Shown: positions 26,375 to 35,494, counted from the stretch's first letter. The stretch is 64,000 bases of DNA from an uncultured Ruminococcus sp. (GCA_902787825.1 CADAHS010000001.1:138063-202062); one strand, 5' to 3'. Translations and numbers: made by a program. Notes: generated by a model from the sequence alone, not told the origin.

Positions 26375-26713
26375 TTGCTGATAAATGTTGTGATTACTGT
26401 TGTAATAGCTGTTGCTCTGATATGTGTGTTTTGTTTTCGTGCAGTCAGAATGGATAAATGTAATAAAACAAGTCGAAGCTTCGTCCTCGTTCCGTGCTTT
26501 GAAACTGATGAGAAGGTTGAGGGTTTGGTAAAAGCACTGTATTGGGATGAGGTATTCAAGTGCAGCGGAAATACAAGAGGAATAATCCTCTTGTGTAACA
26601 GTGACAACAAAGCATCAGAATTTGCCCGGATTGTTGCCGGAAAACTTGATAATGTGTATGCAGTTGATATCAGTGAGCTTGAAGGATTTCTGAAGAATAA
26701 GGGTGGTGTCTGA
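26375..26713 (+). CDS. Unrecognised small membrane protein
   Basis: I do not recognise this protein. Starting at TTG 26375, eight bases after GGAGG, it has 112 residues. A single N-terminal transmembrane helix (about 3-24, rich in Val and Ile) precedes a soluble domain of about 85 residues. That domain has a beta-alpha look: FVLVPCF, GIILLCNSD and VYAVDISELEGFL are probable strands or turns, with five or so cysteines overall. Longer in-frame readings begin inside the cloverleaf RNA and are unlikely. The gene ends just before recD2. Its only clue is the structured leader, so the signal sensed by that RNA may indicate its role. Confidence 0.6.
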   Translation: MLINVVITVVIAVALICVFCFRAVRMDKCNKTSRSFVLVPCFETDEKVEGLVKALYWDEVFKCSGNTRGIILLCNSDNKASEFARIVAGKLDNVYAVDISELEGFLKNKGGV

Positions 26714-26717
26714 AAGT

Positions 26718-28964
26718 ATGGCAAAAAAAGAATATGATTCTCTTTGCGGCGAGGTAGATAGTATTATCTTCAAAAGCGAAGAAACAGGCTTTTGTGTACT
26801 TATGCTCAATTCAGACAACGACCTTATAACCGTTGTCGGTGAGCTTGGTGACGTTGAAGAAGGTGAGGAGCTCAGCCTTACAGGTGAGTTCACGACACAC
26901 GCCAAATATGGCGAACAATTTAAGGTCGTCATGTTTGAAAGAACACTTCCTACAACCACTGAAGCTATTCAGAAGTATCTTGCAAGCGGCGCTATCGCAG
27001 GAATTGGTCCTGTGATAGCAAGACGACTTGTAATGGAGTTCGGCGATAAAACCCTTGATATTATCGAAAATGATCCTGACCAGCTTACAGTTGTAGACGG
27101 TATTACTAAGAAAAAAGCAAAAAAGATCTCAGAGGATTTTCGCTCTACTTTTGCTGTTCGCTCGCTTATGAGTTATCTGAGCAGTGTTTCTGTTCCCGTT
27201 TCTTATGGTGTTAAAGCATGGCAAAGATGGGGCGACCCTGCACTTGAAATGATAAAATCAAATCCTTATCTTCTTTGTACCTACGGCGTAGATCTGCCGT
27301 TTTCAAAAGCCGACGAGATGGCTTCAAAGCTTGATATCCCGCAGGAAAACAAAAATCGTATCAAGGCAGGTATAGAGTATGTGCTCGGTGAGAATGCTAA
27401 TTCGGGTCACACCTGTCTTCCGCTTGATAAACTCAGAAAACTCAGTACTGAATTTCTTGGCGTTTCTGATGAACAGTTTGAAGAGGTGCTTAACGAACAG
27501 CTTGATGATCAGAATCTGTACTGTTACAAAAAAAAGCAGCGTCCTTTCATCATGCTCAGAGATTACTATAAAGCTGAGGACTATATTGCAAGAAGACTTT
27601 GCATCATGCGTCAGCTTACATATGATACCCAGATAGATTTCTCAGCTGTTATCGACCTTGAAGAAGAAAATAACGGTATCAGATACGAAACAATTCAGCG
27701 GCAGGCTATTAACCTTGCATTATCAAAGGGCTTCCTTGTCCTCACCGGCGGTCCCGGAACCGGCAAGACGACTACGCTTAATGCTATAATCTCGCTCTAT
27801 CAGCAGCAGTGTCTGAATGTAATGATCTGTGCACCCACTGGAAGAGCAGCAAAACGTATTTCCGATCTTACAGGTTATGAGGCAAAGACGATCCACAGGC
27901 TCCTTGAGGTTCAGTATTCAATAGGTGATATCCCTCGGTTTAAACACGATGAGCAGGATCCTCTTGACTGTGATGCGCTTATCATTGATGAAATGTCAAT
28001 GGTCGATTCCTTGCTTTTTGAAGCAGTTCTGCGTGCGATCAAGATAAACTGCAAGCTCGTTCTTGTCGGAGACAGCGATCAGCTGCCGTCTGTCGGTGCT
28101 GGAAATGTACTTAAAGATATCATCGAAAGCGGAGCAGTGTCAGTGGTTACACTCAAGGAGATATTCCGACAGTCCCGTGAATCAGAGATCGTAATGAATG
28201 CCCATAAGATCGTTAACGGACAACCAATAGATTATACTGTTAAAGATAAAGATTTTTTCTTTTTCCAGCGTCTTGAATATCAGGGCTTGCAGGATCTTGT
28301 CGTTTCTCTGTGTAAGCAGAGACTTCCAAAAGCATATAATCTTTCTCCAATAAATGATATACAGGTGATATCCCCAACAAGGCAGGGTCCTTCCGGTACG
28401 GTGGAACTAAATAAGATCCTTCAAAAGCAGCTTAATCCAAGAATGTCAGGCAAAAGCGAAATTAAAACACCTATGTATACCTATCGTGCAGGCGACAAGG
28501 TCATGCAGACAAGAAATGATTATCAGATACAGTGGAAAAAACAGCTTGAAGATGATTCCACAGAGAAGGGAACGGGTATATTTAATGGGGATATCGGCAT
28601 TATCCTTAGCGTGAACAGTATACTCAAAACCGCTGTGATAAATTTTGAGGGAAGGGTAGCAGTGTATAGCCTTCCCATGCTTGATAACATAGAACTTGCA
28701 TATGCTGTCACCGTGCATAAAAGTCAGGGCTCTGAATTTGATGTTGTAATTCTTACTGCTTTCGGCGGCTACGATAAGCTTTATTACCGTAACCTTCTGT
28801 ATACAGCCGTTACACGAGCAAGAAAGCTGCTCATTATAGTTGGCTCAAGCAAGCGTGTGGATTTTATGATATCAAATGACAGGCGTACTCTTCGGTATAC
28901 TGCATTGAAAAATATGCTCCTTGAAATGGTAAAGGAGGACGATGATGAAGCTGCCGGCGTATAA
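26718..28964 (+). CDS. recD2: RecD2-type ATP-dependent DNA helicase
   Basis: A 748-residue superfamily 1B helicase of the RecD2 group, which acts without RecBC and unwinds DNA 5' to 3' in repair. The N-terminal extension has an OB-like start and a helix-hairpin-helix region (AIAGIGPVIARRLV near 100). The helicase core has GGPGTGKTTTLN near 345, DEMSMVDS near 424, VGDSDQLPSVGAGNVL near 450, and the C-terminal TVHKSQGSEFD and YTAVTRARKLLI. I choose ATG 26718, with GGTGGT upstream, over a GTG at 26703. It overlaps comF. Confidence 0.93.
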   Translation: MAKKEYDSLCGEVDSIIFKSEETGFCVLMLNSDNDLITVVGELGDVEEGEELSLTGEFTTHAKYGEQFKVVMFERTLPTTTEAIQKYLASGAIAGIGPVIARRLVMEFGDKTLDIIENDPDQLTVVDGITKKKAKKISEDFRSTFAVRSLMSYLSSVSVPVSYGVKAWQRWGDPALEMIKSNPYLLCTYGVDLPFSKADEMASKLDIPQENKNRIKAGIEYVLGENANSGHTCLPLDKLRKLSTEFLGVSDEQFEEVLNEQLDDQNLYCYKKKQRPFIMLRDYYKAEDYIARRLCIMRQLTYDTQIDFSAVIDLEEENNGIRYETIQRQAINLALSKGFLVLTGGPGTGKTTTLNAIISLYQQQCLNVMICAPTGRAAKRISDLTGYEAKTIHRLLEVQYSIGDIPRFKHDEQDPLDCDALIIDEMSMVDSLLFEAVLRAIKINCKLVLVGDSDQLPSVGAGNVLKDIIESGAVSVVTLKEIFRQSRESEIVMNAHKIVNGQPIDYTVKDKDFFFFQRLEYQGLQDLVVSLCKQRLPKAYNLSPINDIQVISPTRQGPSGTVELNKILQKQLNPRMSGKSEIKTPMYTYRAGDKVMQTRNDYQIQWKKQLEDDSTEKGTGIFNGDIGIILSVNSILKTAVINFEGRVAVYSLPMLDNIELAYAVTVHKSQGSEFDVVILTAFGGYDKLYYRNLLYTAVTRARKLLIIVGSSKRVDFMISNDRRTLRYTALKNMLLEMVKEDDDEAAGV

Positions 28965-29688
28965 AATGCTTAAATACATTGCTGATTGGTTCCTTCCGAA
29001 CAGGTGTCCCATATGCAATAAGCTTATCCCATGGGACAAGTATGTGTGCAGAAATTGTGACAAAAAGCTTAAAGTTATTTCTGATGAGCTTTGCCCGGTC
29101 TGTGCAAAAGACAAGTGCAAAAATCATGCGGATTTGAAATTTGATGCAGCAGTTTCACTTTTTGATTATAAAGATACAGCTAAAGACGGAATATATGCTT
29201 TGAAATACCACGATGGAACTAATTTCGGAGAATATGCCGCAAAGCTGCTTGCAGCCATACTGAGAAAACGTGGAATCGCTGAGCAGATCGACGTTGTTAC
29301 CTGTGTCCCGATGAGCAGAGATAAGCTGAAAAAACGCCATCGCAATCATTCCGCCGTAATAGCCGGAGCTCTTGCGATGTTCTTGAATAAGCCGTTTGAC
29401 GATAAGCTGCTTGTCCATCTTTCGTCTGATATTGTTCACCATCATCTAAAAGCTGAGCAGCGTGCTGAAAATGCAGCGATAAGTTTTGAGGTATTCAAGG
29501 GTCATAAAGATATAAGATCAAAAACGATACTGATCTGTGACGATGTTTATACTACAGGATCGACATTTAACAGCTGCTGTACAATTTTGCGTTCAATGGG
29601 CGCAAATAAAGTGTTTGCTGTTTCGGCTGCTACAACACTTCTTGACAAGGTCAACGAAGAACATTGTAATGGATCTGATGAAAGTTAG
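28945..29688 (+). CDS. comF: ComF family phosphoribosyltransferase-like protein
   Basis: A 247-residue ComF protein. An N-terminal zinc module with CPIC, CRNC and CPVC knuckles (about residues 18-55) precedes a PRT-fold domain ending in the PRPP loop LICDDVYTTGST near residue 196. Homologues take part in DNA uptake during competence and in restart at stalled forks, together with a helicase. Here it follows recD2, overlapping it by 20 bases. AAAGGAGGA sits six bases before ATG 28945; an ATG at 28942 is too close to that site. Confidence 0.9.
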   Translation: MKLPAYKMLKYIADWFLPNRCPICNKLIPWDKYVCRNCDKKLKVISDELCPVCAKDKCKNHADLKFDAAVSLFDYKDTAKDGIYALKYHDGTNFGEYAAKLLAAILRKRGIAEQIDVVTCVPMSRDKLKKRHRNHSAVIAGALAMFLNKPFDDKLLVHLSSDIVHHHLKAEQRAENAAISFEVFKGHKDIRSKTILICDDVYTTGSTFNSCCTILRSMGANKVFAVSAATTLLDKVNEEHCNGSDES

Positions 29689-29719
29689 TGCTGTATAACT
29701 AAAAATATTTATAAAGTAC

Positions 29720-29748
29720 TTGAAAAAAACAAGCGAGTGTGCTATAAT
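29720..29748 (+). promoter_or_regulatory. Promoter for the Asp23 and FakA-type genes
   Basis: TTGAAA (29720-29725) and an extended -10 TGCTATAAT (TATAAT 29743-29748) are 17 bases apart, 54 bases before the ATG at 29802. Confidence 0.7.
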
Positions 29749-29801
29749 AAATTGATAGATTATAAGAATAAAACAAAATGCGGTAAAAAAGGAGTGGTAT
29801 C

Positions 29802-30149
29802 ATGATCAAATATAAAAACCATCTCGGAACCATCGGTATTTCAACAGCGTATCTCAGACAGCTGATCTCAAATACTGCTGAAAGCTGCTTTGGTGTTGCC
29901 GGACTTAATGTCTATGGTGCAAAGCAGGGTGTTATCGCAATGCTCAAAAAGGAGAATACCACAAAGGGCGTTATCATCAGACAGGACGGCGACCAGCTTG
30001 TTGTAGATCTCCATATAACAGTTAATTATGGTATTAACGTTGGTGCTATCGTTGAAAGCATTATTCATAAAGTCACCTATGTTTTACAGGAGCAGGCGGG
30101 TGTCAGCGTTAAGTCTGTTAATGTTTTTATTGATGAAATGATCAACTGA
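29802..30149 (+). CDS. Asp23/Gls24 family protein
   Basis: A 115-residue protein of the Asp23/Gls24 (YloU-like) family, small proteins associated with the envelope and alkaline stress in Gram-positives. It has the GTIGISTAYLRQLISNTAESC start, a central VDLHITVNYGINVGAIVESI and a C-terminal VKSVNVFID. It is followed 20 bases later by a FakA-type gene, the same pairing as yloU-yloV in Bacillus. AAGGAG precedes the ATG. A possible role in coupling fatty acid kinase to the membrane is inference. Confidence 0.9.
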   Translation: MIKYKNHLGTIGISTAYLRQLISNTAESCFGVAGLNVYGAKQGVIAMLKKENTTKGVIIRQDGDQLVVDLHITVNYGINVGAIVESIIHKVTYVLQEQAGVSVKSVNVFIDEMIN

Positions 30150-30168
30150 TGACTGGAGGAAAAGTTCT

Positions 30169-31800
30169 GTGATAGAAGGAAGTCTGCTTCGTGACGCATT
30201 TATCAGTGCGGCACATAGTATAGCTAATAATAAAAAATCAGTGGACGAGCTGAACGTTTTTCCTGTGCCTGACGGCGATACGGGAACGAATATGTCCATG
30301 ACTATAGGCAATGCTTTGCCTGAACTCAACAAAATGAAGGACACTGTCGATTGTTCTACCGTTGCAAAGACAATGGCTTCTGCACTTCTCAGGGGTGCAA
30401 GAGGTAACTCAGGCGTTATCCTTTCACTTATTTTCAGAGGTTTTTCAAAGGGTCTCTCAGGCAAAAAGACAATGAGCGCAGAAGACCTTGTAGTCAGCCT
30501 TGAAAATGGTGTGCAGGGCGCATATAAGTCTGTAATGAAGCCTACTGAGGGCACGATACTGACTGTGGTCAGGGAGTCCGCTGAAAAAGCAAGAAATGTT
30601 GTTCGATCCACAAATGATCCGTGCGTTGTTATGGACGAGATCTGCGCACAGGCAGCAAGATCGCTTGAAGAGACACCAAAGCTTCTGCCGGCACTTGCTA
30701 AGGCAGGCGTTGTAGATGCTGGCGGTAAGGGACTGCTTATTATTTTTGAGGCTATCAGGGATGTTTTGAAAGGCGGTGAGATCGTTGCCGCAGCAAACAG
30801 TGAGAAAAAGAAGGTCACTGTGGAAACATTCTCATCAGCTGTAGGTGAGTTTGACCAGGAGATCACGTTTACATACTGCACCGAAATGCTTATCACCAAG
30901 AAGCCTGACTGTGCAGATGCTTCAAAGCTCAGAGCTTATCTTGAAACCATCGGAGACTGCGTTGTCGTTGTGGACGATGAGGAGATAATCAAAGTTCATG
31001 TCCATACAAATGATCCGGGTAAAGCAATACAGAAGGGTCTTGAGTTTGGATATATCAACCTGCCGAAGATCGAGAATATGAAGCTTCAGCATGAAGCTAA
31101 ACAGCAGGAGGTCAAGCAGCAGTTTGTTCCCGCAAAGCCTGAAAAGCCTTTTGGATTTGTCGCTGTTGCAGCCGGCAACGGTATCGAAGCAATGTTCAGA
31201 GATGTCGGAGTTGACTGTATCGTTAAGGGTGGTCAGACTATGAATCCATCGACCGAGGATATCCTTGCTGCGATTGAATCCTGTCCTGCTGAAACCGTGT
31301 TCGTTCTTCCTAATAACAAGAATATTATCATGGCTGCAGAACAGGCTGTGAAGCTTGCTGACAGAAAAGTCTGTGTGCTTCAGACGAGAACTATCCCACA
31401 GGGAATGTCAGCTATGCTTGCATTTGATCCTGATTCAGACTTCAATGCAAATCGCAAAGAAATGACAAATGCCCTTGAAAGAGTGTCAACAGGCTCTGTT
31501 ACGTTTGCTGCAAGGGATAGTGATTTTGACGGTCATTCGATAAAAAAAGGTGAGATCCTTTGTATGGAAAACGGCAAGCTTTCGTTTGTGGAAAGGGATC
31601 TTTCAAAGGGCGCTTATAAACTCACCAAAAAGCTTGTTAAAGGAGATTCGTCTTTTATCACCATACTCTATGGCTCTGATGTTACCGATGAGGCTGCCGA
31701 GGCTCTTTATAAGCAGGTAAGTGCCAAGTATCCAAATATAGATGTCAATCTTATTAATGGCGGTCAGCCTGTTTATTACTACTACATCTCAGTAGAATAA
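30169..31800 (+). CDS. fakA: DAK2-domain protein, FakA-type fatty acid kinase (YloV)
   Basis: A 543-residue protein in the YloV/FakA family. The N-terminal DhaL-like nucleotide domain (about 5-200) has the Mg-ATP motif NVFPVPDGDTGTNMS and LLRGARGNSGVILS. A middle domain has VHVHTNDPG, and the C-terminal domain resembles the portion of FakA that meets the fatty-acid-binding FakB. FakA phosphorylates exogenous fatty acids for membrane lipid synthesis; no fakB (DegV) gene lies in the window. The start is GTG at 30169, with GGAGG upstream. A strong terminator follows. Confidence 0.9.
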   Translation: MIEGSLLRDAFISAAHSIANNKKSVDELNVFPVPDGDTGTNMSMTIGNALPELNKMKDTVDCSTVAKTMASALLRGARGNSGVILSLIFRGFSKGLSGKKTMSAEDLVVSLENGVQGAYKSVMKPTEGTILTVVRESAEKARNVVRSTNDPCVVMDEICAQAARSLEETPKLLPALAKAGVVDAGGKGLLIIFEAIRDVLKGGEIVAAANSEKKKVTVETFSSAVGEFDQEITFTYCTEMLITKKPDCADASKLRAYLETIGDCVVVVDDEEIIKVHVHTNDPGKAIQKGLEFGYINLPKIENMKLQHEAKQQEVKQQFVPAKPEKPFGFVAVAAGNGIEAMFRDVGVDCIVKGGQTMNPSTEDILAAIESCPAETVFVLPNNKNIIMAAEQAVKLADRKVCVLQTRTIPQGMSAMLAFDPDSDFNANRKEMTNALERVSTGSVTFAARDSDFDGHSIKKGEILCMENGKLSFVERDLSKGAYKLTKKLVKGDSSFITILYGSDVTDEAAEALYKQVSAKYPNIDVNLINGGQPVYYYYISVE

Positions 31801-31814
31801 TCAATAGCAAAAAC

Positions 31815-31850
31815 AAAGAACTGTACAAACTTTTGTACAGTTCTTTTTGT
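31815..31850. terminator. Bidirectional terminator between fakA and metA
   Basis: A 14 bp perfect stem (from AAAGAACTGTACAA) with a four-base loop is followed by TTTTTG on the plus strand. The converging metA gene ends beside it. Confidence 0.88.
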
Positions 31851-31851
31851 G

Positions 31852-32775
31852 TTATTTGTATTTTTCAAGCTCTGAAAGATCATAAGGCGTTTTCTGGTAT
31901 ACACAGTAGTTGAGCCAGTTTGCATATGCCAGATTTGCTGAACATGCCCAGTCGAAATTCGGTGTCTTGGTGACATCATCATTTGGAAAATAGTGCTGCG
32001 GCATATCGATCTTCAGCTTTCTGTCAAGATCACGGAAATATTCTTTTGCAAGTGTGTCTCGGTCATACTCCCAGTGCCCGAAAATGTAGTAGTTGCGTTC
32101 TGATTTGTCTGCAAGCATATGCAAACCTGCTTCACGGGATTCTGTAAGAATTATCAGGTCATCATGTTTCTCAACATCTTCACGTCTTACCTCGGTGTGT
32201 CGTGAGTGCGGACAGTGGAAAGTGTCTCCGAAACCCTTTAGTATCGGGTGCTTGCGCTTGAGATTTCTGTGCCTGAAATCGCCGAACATTTTTTTGTCAA
32301 GTTTATATTTTGGTATGCCGTAATGATAGTAAAGCCCGGCCTGAGCTCCCCAACATATGTGGATCGTAGAAAAAACATTAGTTTTTGACCATTCAAAAAC
32401 CTCACAAAGCTCGTCCCAGTAATCGACTTGTTCAAAATCCATAAGCTCAACAGGCGCACCTGTGATGATCAGACCATCATACCGCTCGCCCTTGATTTCG
32501 TCAAACCCTTTATAAAACGCAAGCATATGCTCTTGAGATGTGTTTTTTGAAATATGGTTCATCTGGACAAGATCAATGTCAACGTGCAGCGGGGTGTTGC
32601 TGAGAAGTCTCAGAAGCTGTGTCTCCGTTGAGATCTTGTCAGGCATGAGGTTGACTATTGCGATCCTCAATGCACGAATGTCCTGATGTAAGGCACGTTC
32701 GTTGCCGATTACAAATATATTTTCATCTTCAAGGGTCTGAAACGCCGGAAGATCATTAGGTATCTTGATAGGCAT
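31852..32775 (-). CDS. metA: Homoserine O-acyltransferase, MetA family
   Basis: MetA activates homoserine as its O-acetyl or O-succinyl ester, the first step specific to methionine synthesis. The 307-residue protein begins MPIKIPNDLPAFQTL and has the nucleophile in HICWGAQAGLYYHYGI near residue 142. The His of the triad lies in FGHWEYDR near 235, with its Glu two residues later. In Clostridia this family usually uses acetyl-CoA, but the residue pattern was not tested. I prefer the ATG at 32775 over one at 32793 because it fits the family start. I looked for a SAM or T-box leader upstream and saw none. Confidence 0.93.
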   Translation of the reverse strand: MPIKIPNDLPAFQTLEDENIFVIGNERALHQDIRALRIAIVNLMPDKISTETQLLRLLSNTPLHVDIDLVQMNHISKNTSQEHMLAFYKGFDEIKGERYDGLIITGAPVELMDFEQVDYWDELCEVFEWSKTNVFSTIHICWGAQAGLYYHYGIPKYKLDKKMFGDFRHRNLKRKHPILKGFGDTFHCPHSRHTEVRREDVEKHDDLIILTESREAGLHMLADKSERNYYIFGHWEYDRDTLAKEYFRDLDRKLKIDMPQHYFPNDDVTKTPNFDWACSANLAYANWLNYCVYQKTPYDLSELEKYK

Positions 32776-32811
32776 ACTTGTCCCGCCTTTCATTTGGAAT
32801 TCTGAACTATT

Positions 32812-32840
32812 ATTATATCATTCTTTTTCACTAAATGCAA
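32812..32840 (-). promoter_or_regulatory. Promoter for metA
   Basis: On the minus strand TTGCAT (32835-32840) and TATAAT (32812-32817) are 17 bases apart, about 37 bases before the start codon, which leaves no room for a riboswitch. Confidence 0.65.
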
Positions 32841-32922
32841 TAGCTTTACACCCTTTTTCAGAATTTATTCAATATCCGTTGCTTCCAGGATGAAAAAAAT
32901 CTGTAAAATTCAAAAAAAGATA

Positions 32923-32951
32923 TTGCCATTTGCAGAAAAATAGTGTATAAT
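32923..32951 (+). promoter_or_regulatory. Promoter for glyA
   Basis: TTGCCA (32923-32928) and TATAAT (32946-32951) are 17 bases apart, 48 bases before the start at 32999. Confidence 0.65.
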
Positions 32952-32998
32952 TAATAAGAATTTTTATGAAATTAAAAATCGAAAAGGAGTTTGTAAAA

Positions 32999-34246
32999 AT
33001 GAAAATTCTTGACACTATTGGATTCGTTGAGGGCTTTGATCCTGAAGTAGGAAAGGCGATGGCTGCAGAGCTTGCAAGACAGAAGAGAAATCTTGAGCTT
33101 ATCGCAAGCGAGAACATCGTTTCACCTGCTGTTATGGCGGCAATGGGTAGTGCTCTTACCAACAAGTATGCTGAGGGCTATCCTTCCAAGAGATACTATG
33201 GCGGCTGTGAGTGTGTTGACGTTGTAGAGAATATCGCTATCGACAGAGCTTGTAAGCTCTTTGACTGTAAGTTTGCCAATGTTCAGCCCCATTCCGGCGC
33301 ACAGGCAAATATGGCTGTTTATTTTGCTCTTTGTGATGTCGGCGATACCATTATGGGTATGAGCCTTGATGCAGGCGGACATCTTACACATGGTTCACCT
33401 GTAAATATGAGCGGTAAGAATTATAACTTTATTCCATATGGTCTTACCGATGATGGTTTTATTGATTACGATAACCTTGAAAAGCTCGCTAAAGAGAATA
33501 AACCTAAGCTTATCGTTGCAGGTGCTTCCGCTTATCCGAGAGTAATTGATTTTGAGAGGATCTCTAATGTCGCTAAGGAAGTCGGAGCGTATTTCATGGT
33601 CGATATGGCTCATATTGCCGGACTCGTTGCCTCGGGTATGCATCCTTCACCGATCCCTTATGCTGATGTCGTTACAACTACAACTCATAAGACTCTCAGA
33701 GGTCCAAGAGGCGGTATGATACTTACTAACAGCGAGGAGCTTGCTAAAAAGTTCAATAAGGCTATTTTCCCAGGTACACAAGGCGGTCCGCTTATGCACG
33801 TTATCGCAGGCAAGGCGGTTTGCCTTGGTGAAGCTCTCAAGCCTGAGTTCAAGGCTTACGGCAAACAGGTCGTAGCTAATGCAAATGCCCTTGCGCAGGG
33901 ACTTCTCAAAAGAGGATTCAACCTCGTTTCCGGCGGTACAGACAATCATCTTATGCTTGTTGATCTCCAGCCGTTCAATGTAACAGGTAAGGAGCTTGAA
34001 AAGAAGCTTGATGAGGTGTTCATCACTGTTAATAAGAATGCTATCCCGAACGATCCTCAGAGCCCGTTTGTTACAAGCGGCGTTCGTATCGGTACGCCTG
34101 CTGTTACTACCAGGGGACTTGTTGAGGAAGATATGGAAAAGATCGCTGAGTACATTTACCTCACTGCTTCTGATTTCGATAATAGTGCCGATAAGATAAG
34201 AGCTGGTGTTGGCGAGATCTGCAAAAAATACCCACTGTATGAATAA
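32999..34246 (+). CDS. glyA: Serine hydroxymethyltransferase
   Basis: GlyA converts serine and tetrahydrofolate to glycine and methylene-tetrahydrofolate, the main one-carbon source that FolD then processes. The 415-residue PLP enzyme has [12 protein letters not shown] near residue 33, [11 protein letters not shown] near 98, [11 protein letters not shown] near 200 and the cofactor lysine in [13 protein letters not shown] near 231. I place the start at 32999, where AAGGAG lies 9 bases upstream; a reading from 32966 adds 11 residues without a ribosome site. It is monocistronic, with its own promoter and terminator. Confidence 0.96.
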   Translation: MKILDTIGFVEGFDPEVGKAMAAELARQKRNLELIASENIVSPAVMAAMGSALTNKYAEGYPSKRYYGGCECVDVVENIAIDRACKLFDCKFANVQPHSGAQANMAVYFALCDVGDTIMGMSLDAGGHLTHGSPVNMSGKNYNFIPYGLTDDGFIDYDNLEKLAKENKPKLIVAGASAYPRVIDFERISNVAKEVGAYFMVDMAHIAGLVASGMHPSPIPYADVVTTTTHKTLRGPRGGMILTNSEELAKKFNKAIFPGTQGGPLMHVIAGKAVCLGEALKPEFKAYGKQVVANANALAQGLLKRGFNLVSGGTDNHLMLVDLQPFNVTGKELEKKLDEVFITVNKNAIPNDPQSPFVTSGVRIGTPAVTTRGLVEEDMEKIAEYIYLTASDFDNSADKIRAGVGEICKKYPLYE

Positions 34247-34264
34247 ATCAAACTGATAGTTATA

Positions 34265-34300
34265 AAAGGATGCTTTGCGCTCAGCTTGGCATCCTTTCTT
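34265..34300 (+). terminator. Terminator after glyA
   Basis: AAAGGATGC (34265-34273) pairs perfectly with GCATCCTTT (34289-34297), followed by CTTATT. Confidence 0.75.
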
Positions 34301-34323
34301 ATTAAGAAATTAAATAATTCCTG

Positions 34324-34352
34324 TTGACAAACATCTTGATTTGTGGTATCAT
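34324..34352 (+). promoter_or_regulatory. Promoter for the AraC-type regulator
   Basis: TTGACA (34324-34329) and TATCAT (34347-34352) are 17 bases apart, 46 bases before the ATG. Confidence 0.7.
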
Positions 34353-34398
34353 TTTTAACAGCAATGCAAATATATTAAACTGTTACAGGAGTGGGAAG

Positions 34399-35229
34399 AT
34401 GACGACCTATTGCTATCCGGTGCATTACGACGGCGCCGCATTACCTCTATACGTTTGTGGTATTGGCGTCAGAGAAGTATTGTCTACGATAAGCCGAAAC
34501 AGCGGCTATCCGTTTTACCAGATCGTTTTATGTCTTGATGGCTGCGGGAAAATGATTACACCTGAGAAAAAAATAATTATTCGTAAGAATAACATCGTTT
34601 TTGTTCCCAAAGGGTTAGTCCACGAACTTGTACCTACCGAAAACACCTGGCAGCTTTTCACTCTTGATCTTGACGGAAGTGGGATACTGCCTTTGCTTGA
34701 AGCCCTCAAGTTTGATAAACTCAGATCAGATAAGCTGGATAAAACAGATAAACTCATTGAAAAGCTGACTGAAATGATGAAAACTGTACGCAGAAAATGC
34801 AGCAGCTGTACCTATGAGTGCTCTGCAATGGCTTACGATCTGCTGATGCTGCTGCATAATCAACTGGATATGGAATCTGAAAATCCGGACAGTCTGAAGC
34901 GTGCTCAGTTAGCCCCTGTCGTGTATTATATTGAGGAAAATTTCAGAAAAGAGATGACTCTCGATCAGCTCTCTGCGATAATTGATATATCTCCCCAGTA
35001 TCTTTGCAGGCTTTTCAGGGATTGTTATAAAATGAGACCATTTGAGTATCTTGCGAAAAAGCGTATCCAGAAGGCGAAAATGATGCTCGTCGAGGACGGG
35101 TATACTGTAAATGAGGTCTGTCAGCTGGTAGGCTATAATGATTGCAGTTATTTTTGCAGCGTGTTCAAAAAATATGAAAATTTGTCGCCGGCTGAGTTCA
35201 GAGCGCTCAACTGTGGTGTGGATCAGTAG
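34399..35229 (+). CDS. AraC family transcriptional regulator
   Basis: A 276-residue regulator. The N-terminal cupin-like sensing domain (about 1-140) contains a run of charged residues and NIVFVPKGLVHELVP. The C-terminal AraC DNA-binding domain (about 175-270) has two helix-turn-helix units: MTLDQLSAIIDISPQYLCRL and VNEVCQLVGYNDCSYFCSVF. AGGAG lies eight bases before ATG 34399; reading farther upstream would place coding sequence over the promoter. Most such proteins respond to sugars. The neighbouring genes (glyA, tRNA-Leu) give no target, and the nearest sugar genes are the glycan locus downstream. Confidence 0.9.
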   Translation: MTTYCYPVHYDGAALPLYVCGIGVREVLSTISRNSGYPFYQIVLCLDGCGKMITPEKKIIIRKNNIVFVPKGLVHELVPTENTWQLFTLDLDGSGILPLLEALKFDKLRSDKLDKTDKLIEKLTEMMKTVRRKCSSCTYECSAMAYDLLMLLHNQLDMESENPDSLKRAQLAPVVYYIEENFRKEMTLDQLSAIIDISPQYLCRLFRDCYKMRPFEYLAKKRIQKAKMMLVEDGYTVNEVCQLVGYNDCSYFCSVFKKYENLSPAEFRALNCGVDQ

Positions 35230-35241
35230 TTTAAAATTTGC

Positions 35242-35270
35242 TTGACATTTTTGTACAACTGATGTATAAT
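35242..35270 (+). promoter_or_regulatory. Promoter for tRNA-Leu
   Basis: TTGACA (35242-35247) and TATAAT (35265-35270) are 17 bases apart, a full consensus promoter ending 14 bases before the tRNA. Confidence 0.85.
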
Positions 35271-35284
35271 ATCAACGTTGGTCA

Positions 35285-35368
35285 GCCGCTGTGGTGGAAC
35301 AGGCAGACACAAGGGACTTAAAATCCCTCGGGGTAAAACCCGTACCGGTTCAAGTCCGGTCAGCGGCA
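35285..35368 (+). tRNA. tRNA-Leu (anticodon TAA)
   Basis: The 84-base gene has the acceptor stem GCCGCTG/CAGCGGC, the anticodon stem AGGGA/TCCCT with loop CTTAAAA (anticodon TAA at 35319-35321), the long variable arm of leucine tRNAs (CGGGGTAAAACCCG) and a T arm with GGTTCAAGTCC. The discriminator base is A. CCA is not encoded and must be added after transcription. Confidence 0.97.
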
Positions 35369-35370
35369 TA

Positions 35371-35402
35371 AGACGCATCGAATTTCGGTGCGTCTTTTTT
35401 TT
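35371..35402 (+). terminator. Terminator after tRNA-Leu
   Basis: AGACGCA (35371-35377) pairs with TGCGTCT (35389-35395), followed by a run of eight T. Confidence 0.9.
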
Positions 35403-35494
35403 GATGAATAATACATTTTATGGCTTGTATAAGCCTTCGATTTAGTCTTGGTGGCAACTAAGTGTATAAAACGCTTTTTAAAGGTGAAAAGCTA

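Noticed and set aside
32776..32998. A SAM riboswitch or T-box upstream of metA
   Set aside because: The metA transcript leader is only about 30 bases by the promoter found, and no conserved riboswitch elements are visible.
35285..35400. tRNA-Leu as an attachment site for an element carrying the glycan locus
   Set aside because: No integrase and no second copy of the tRNA 3' end was seen downstream, and the locus has ordinary base composition.
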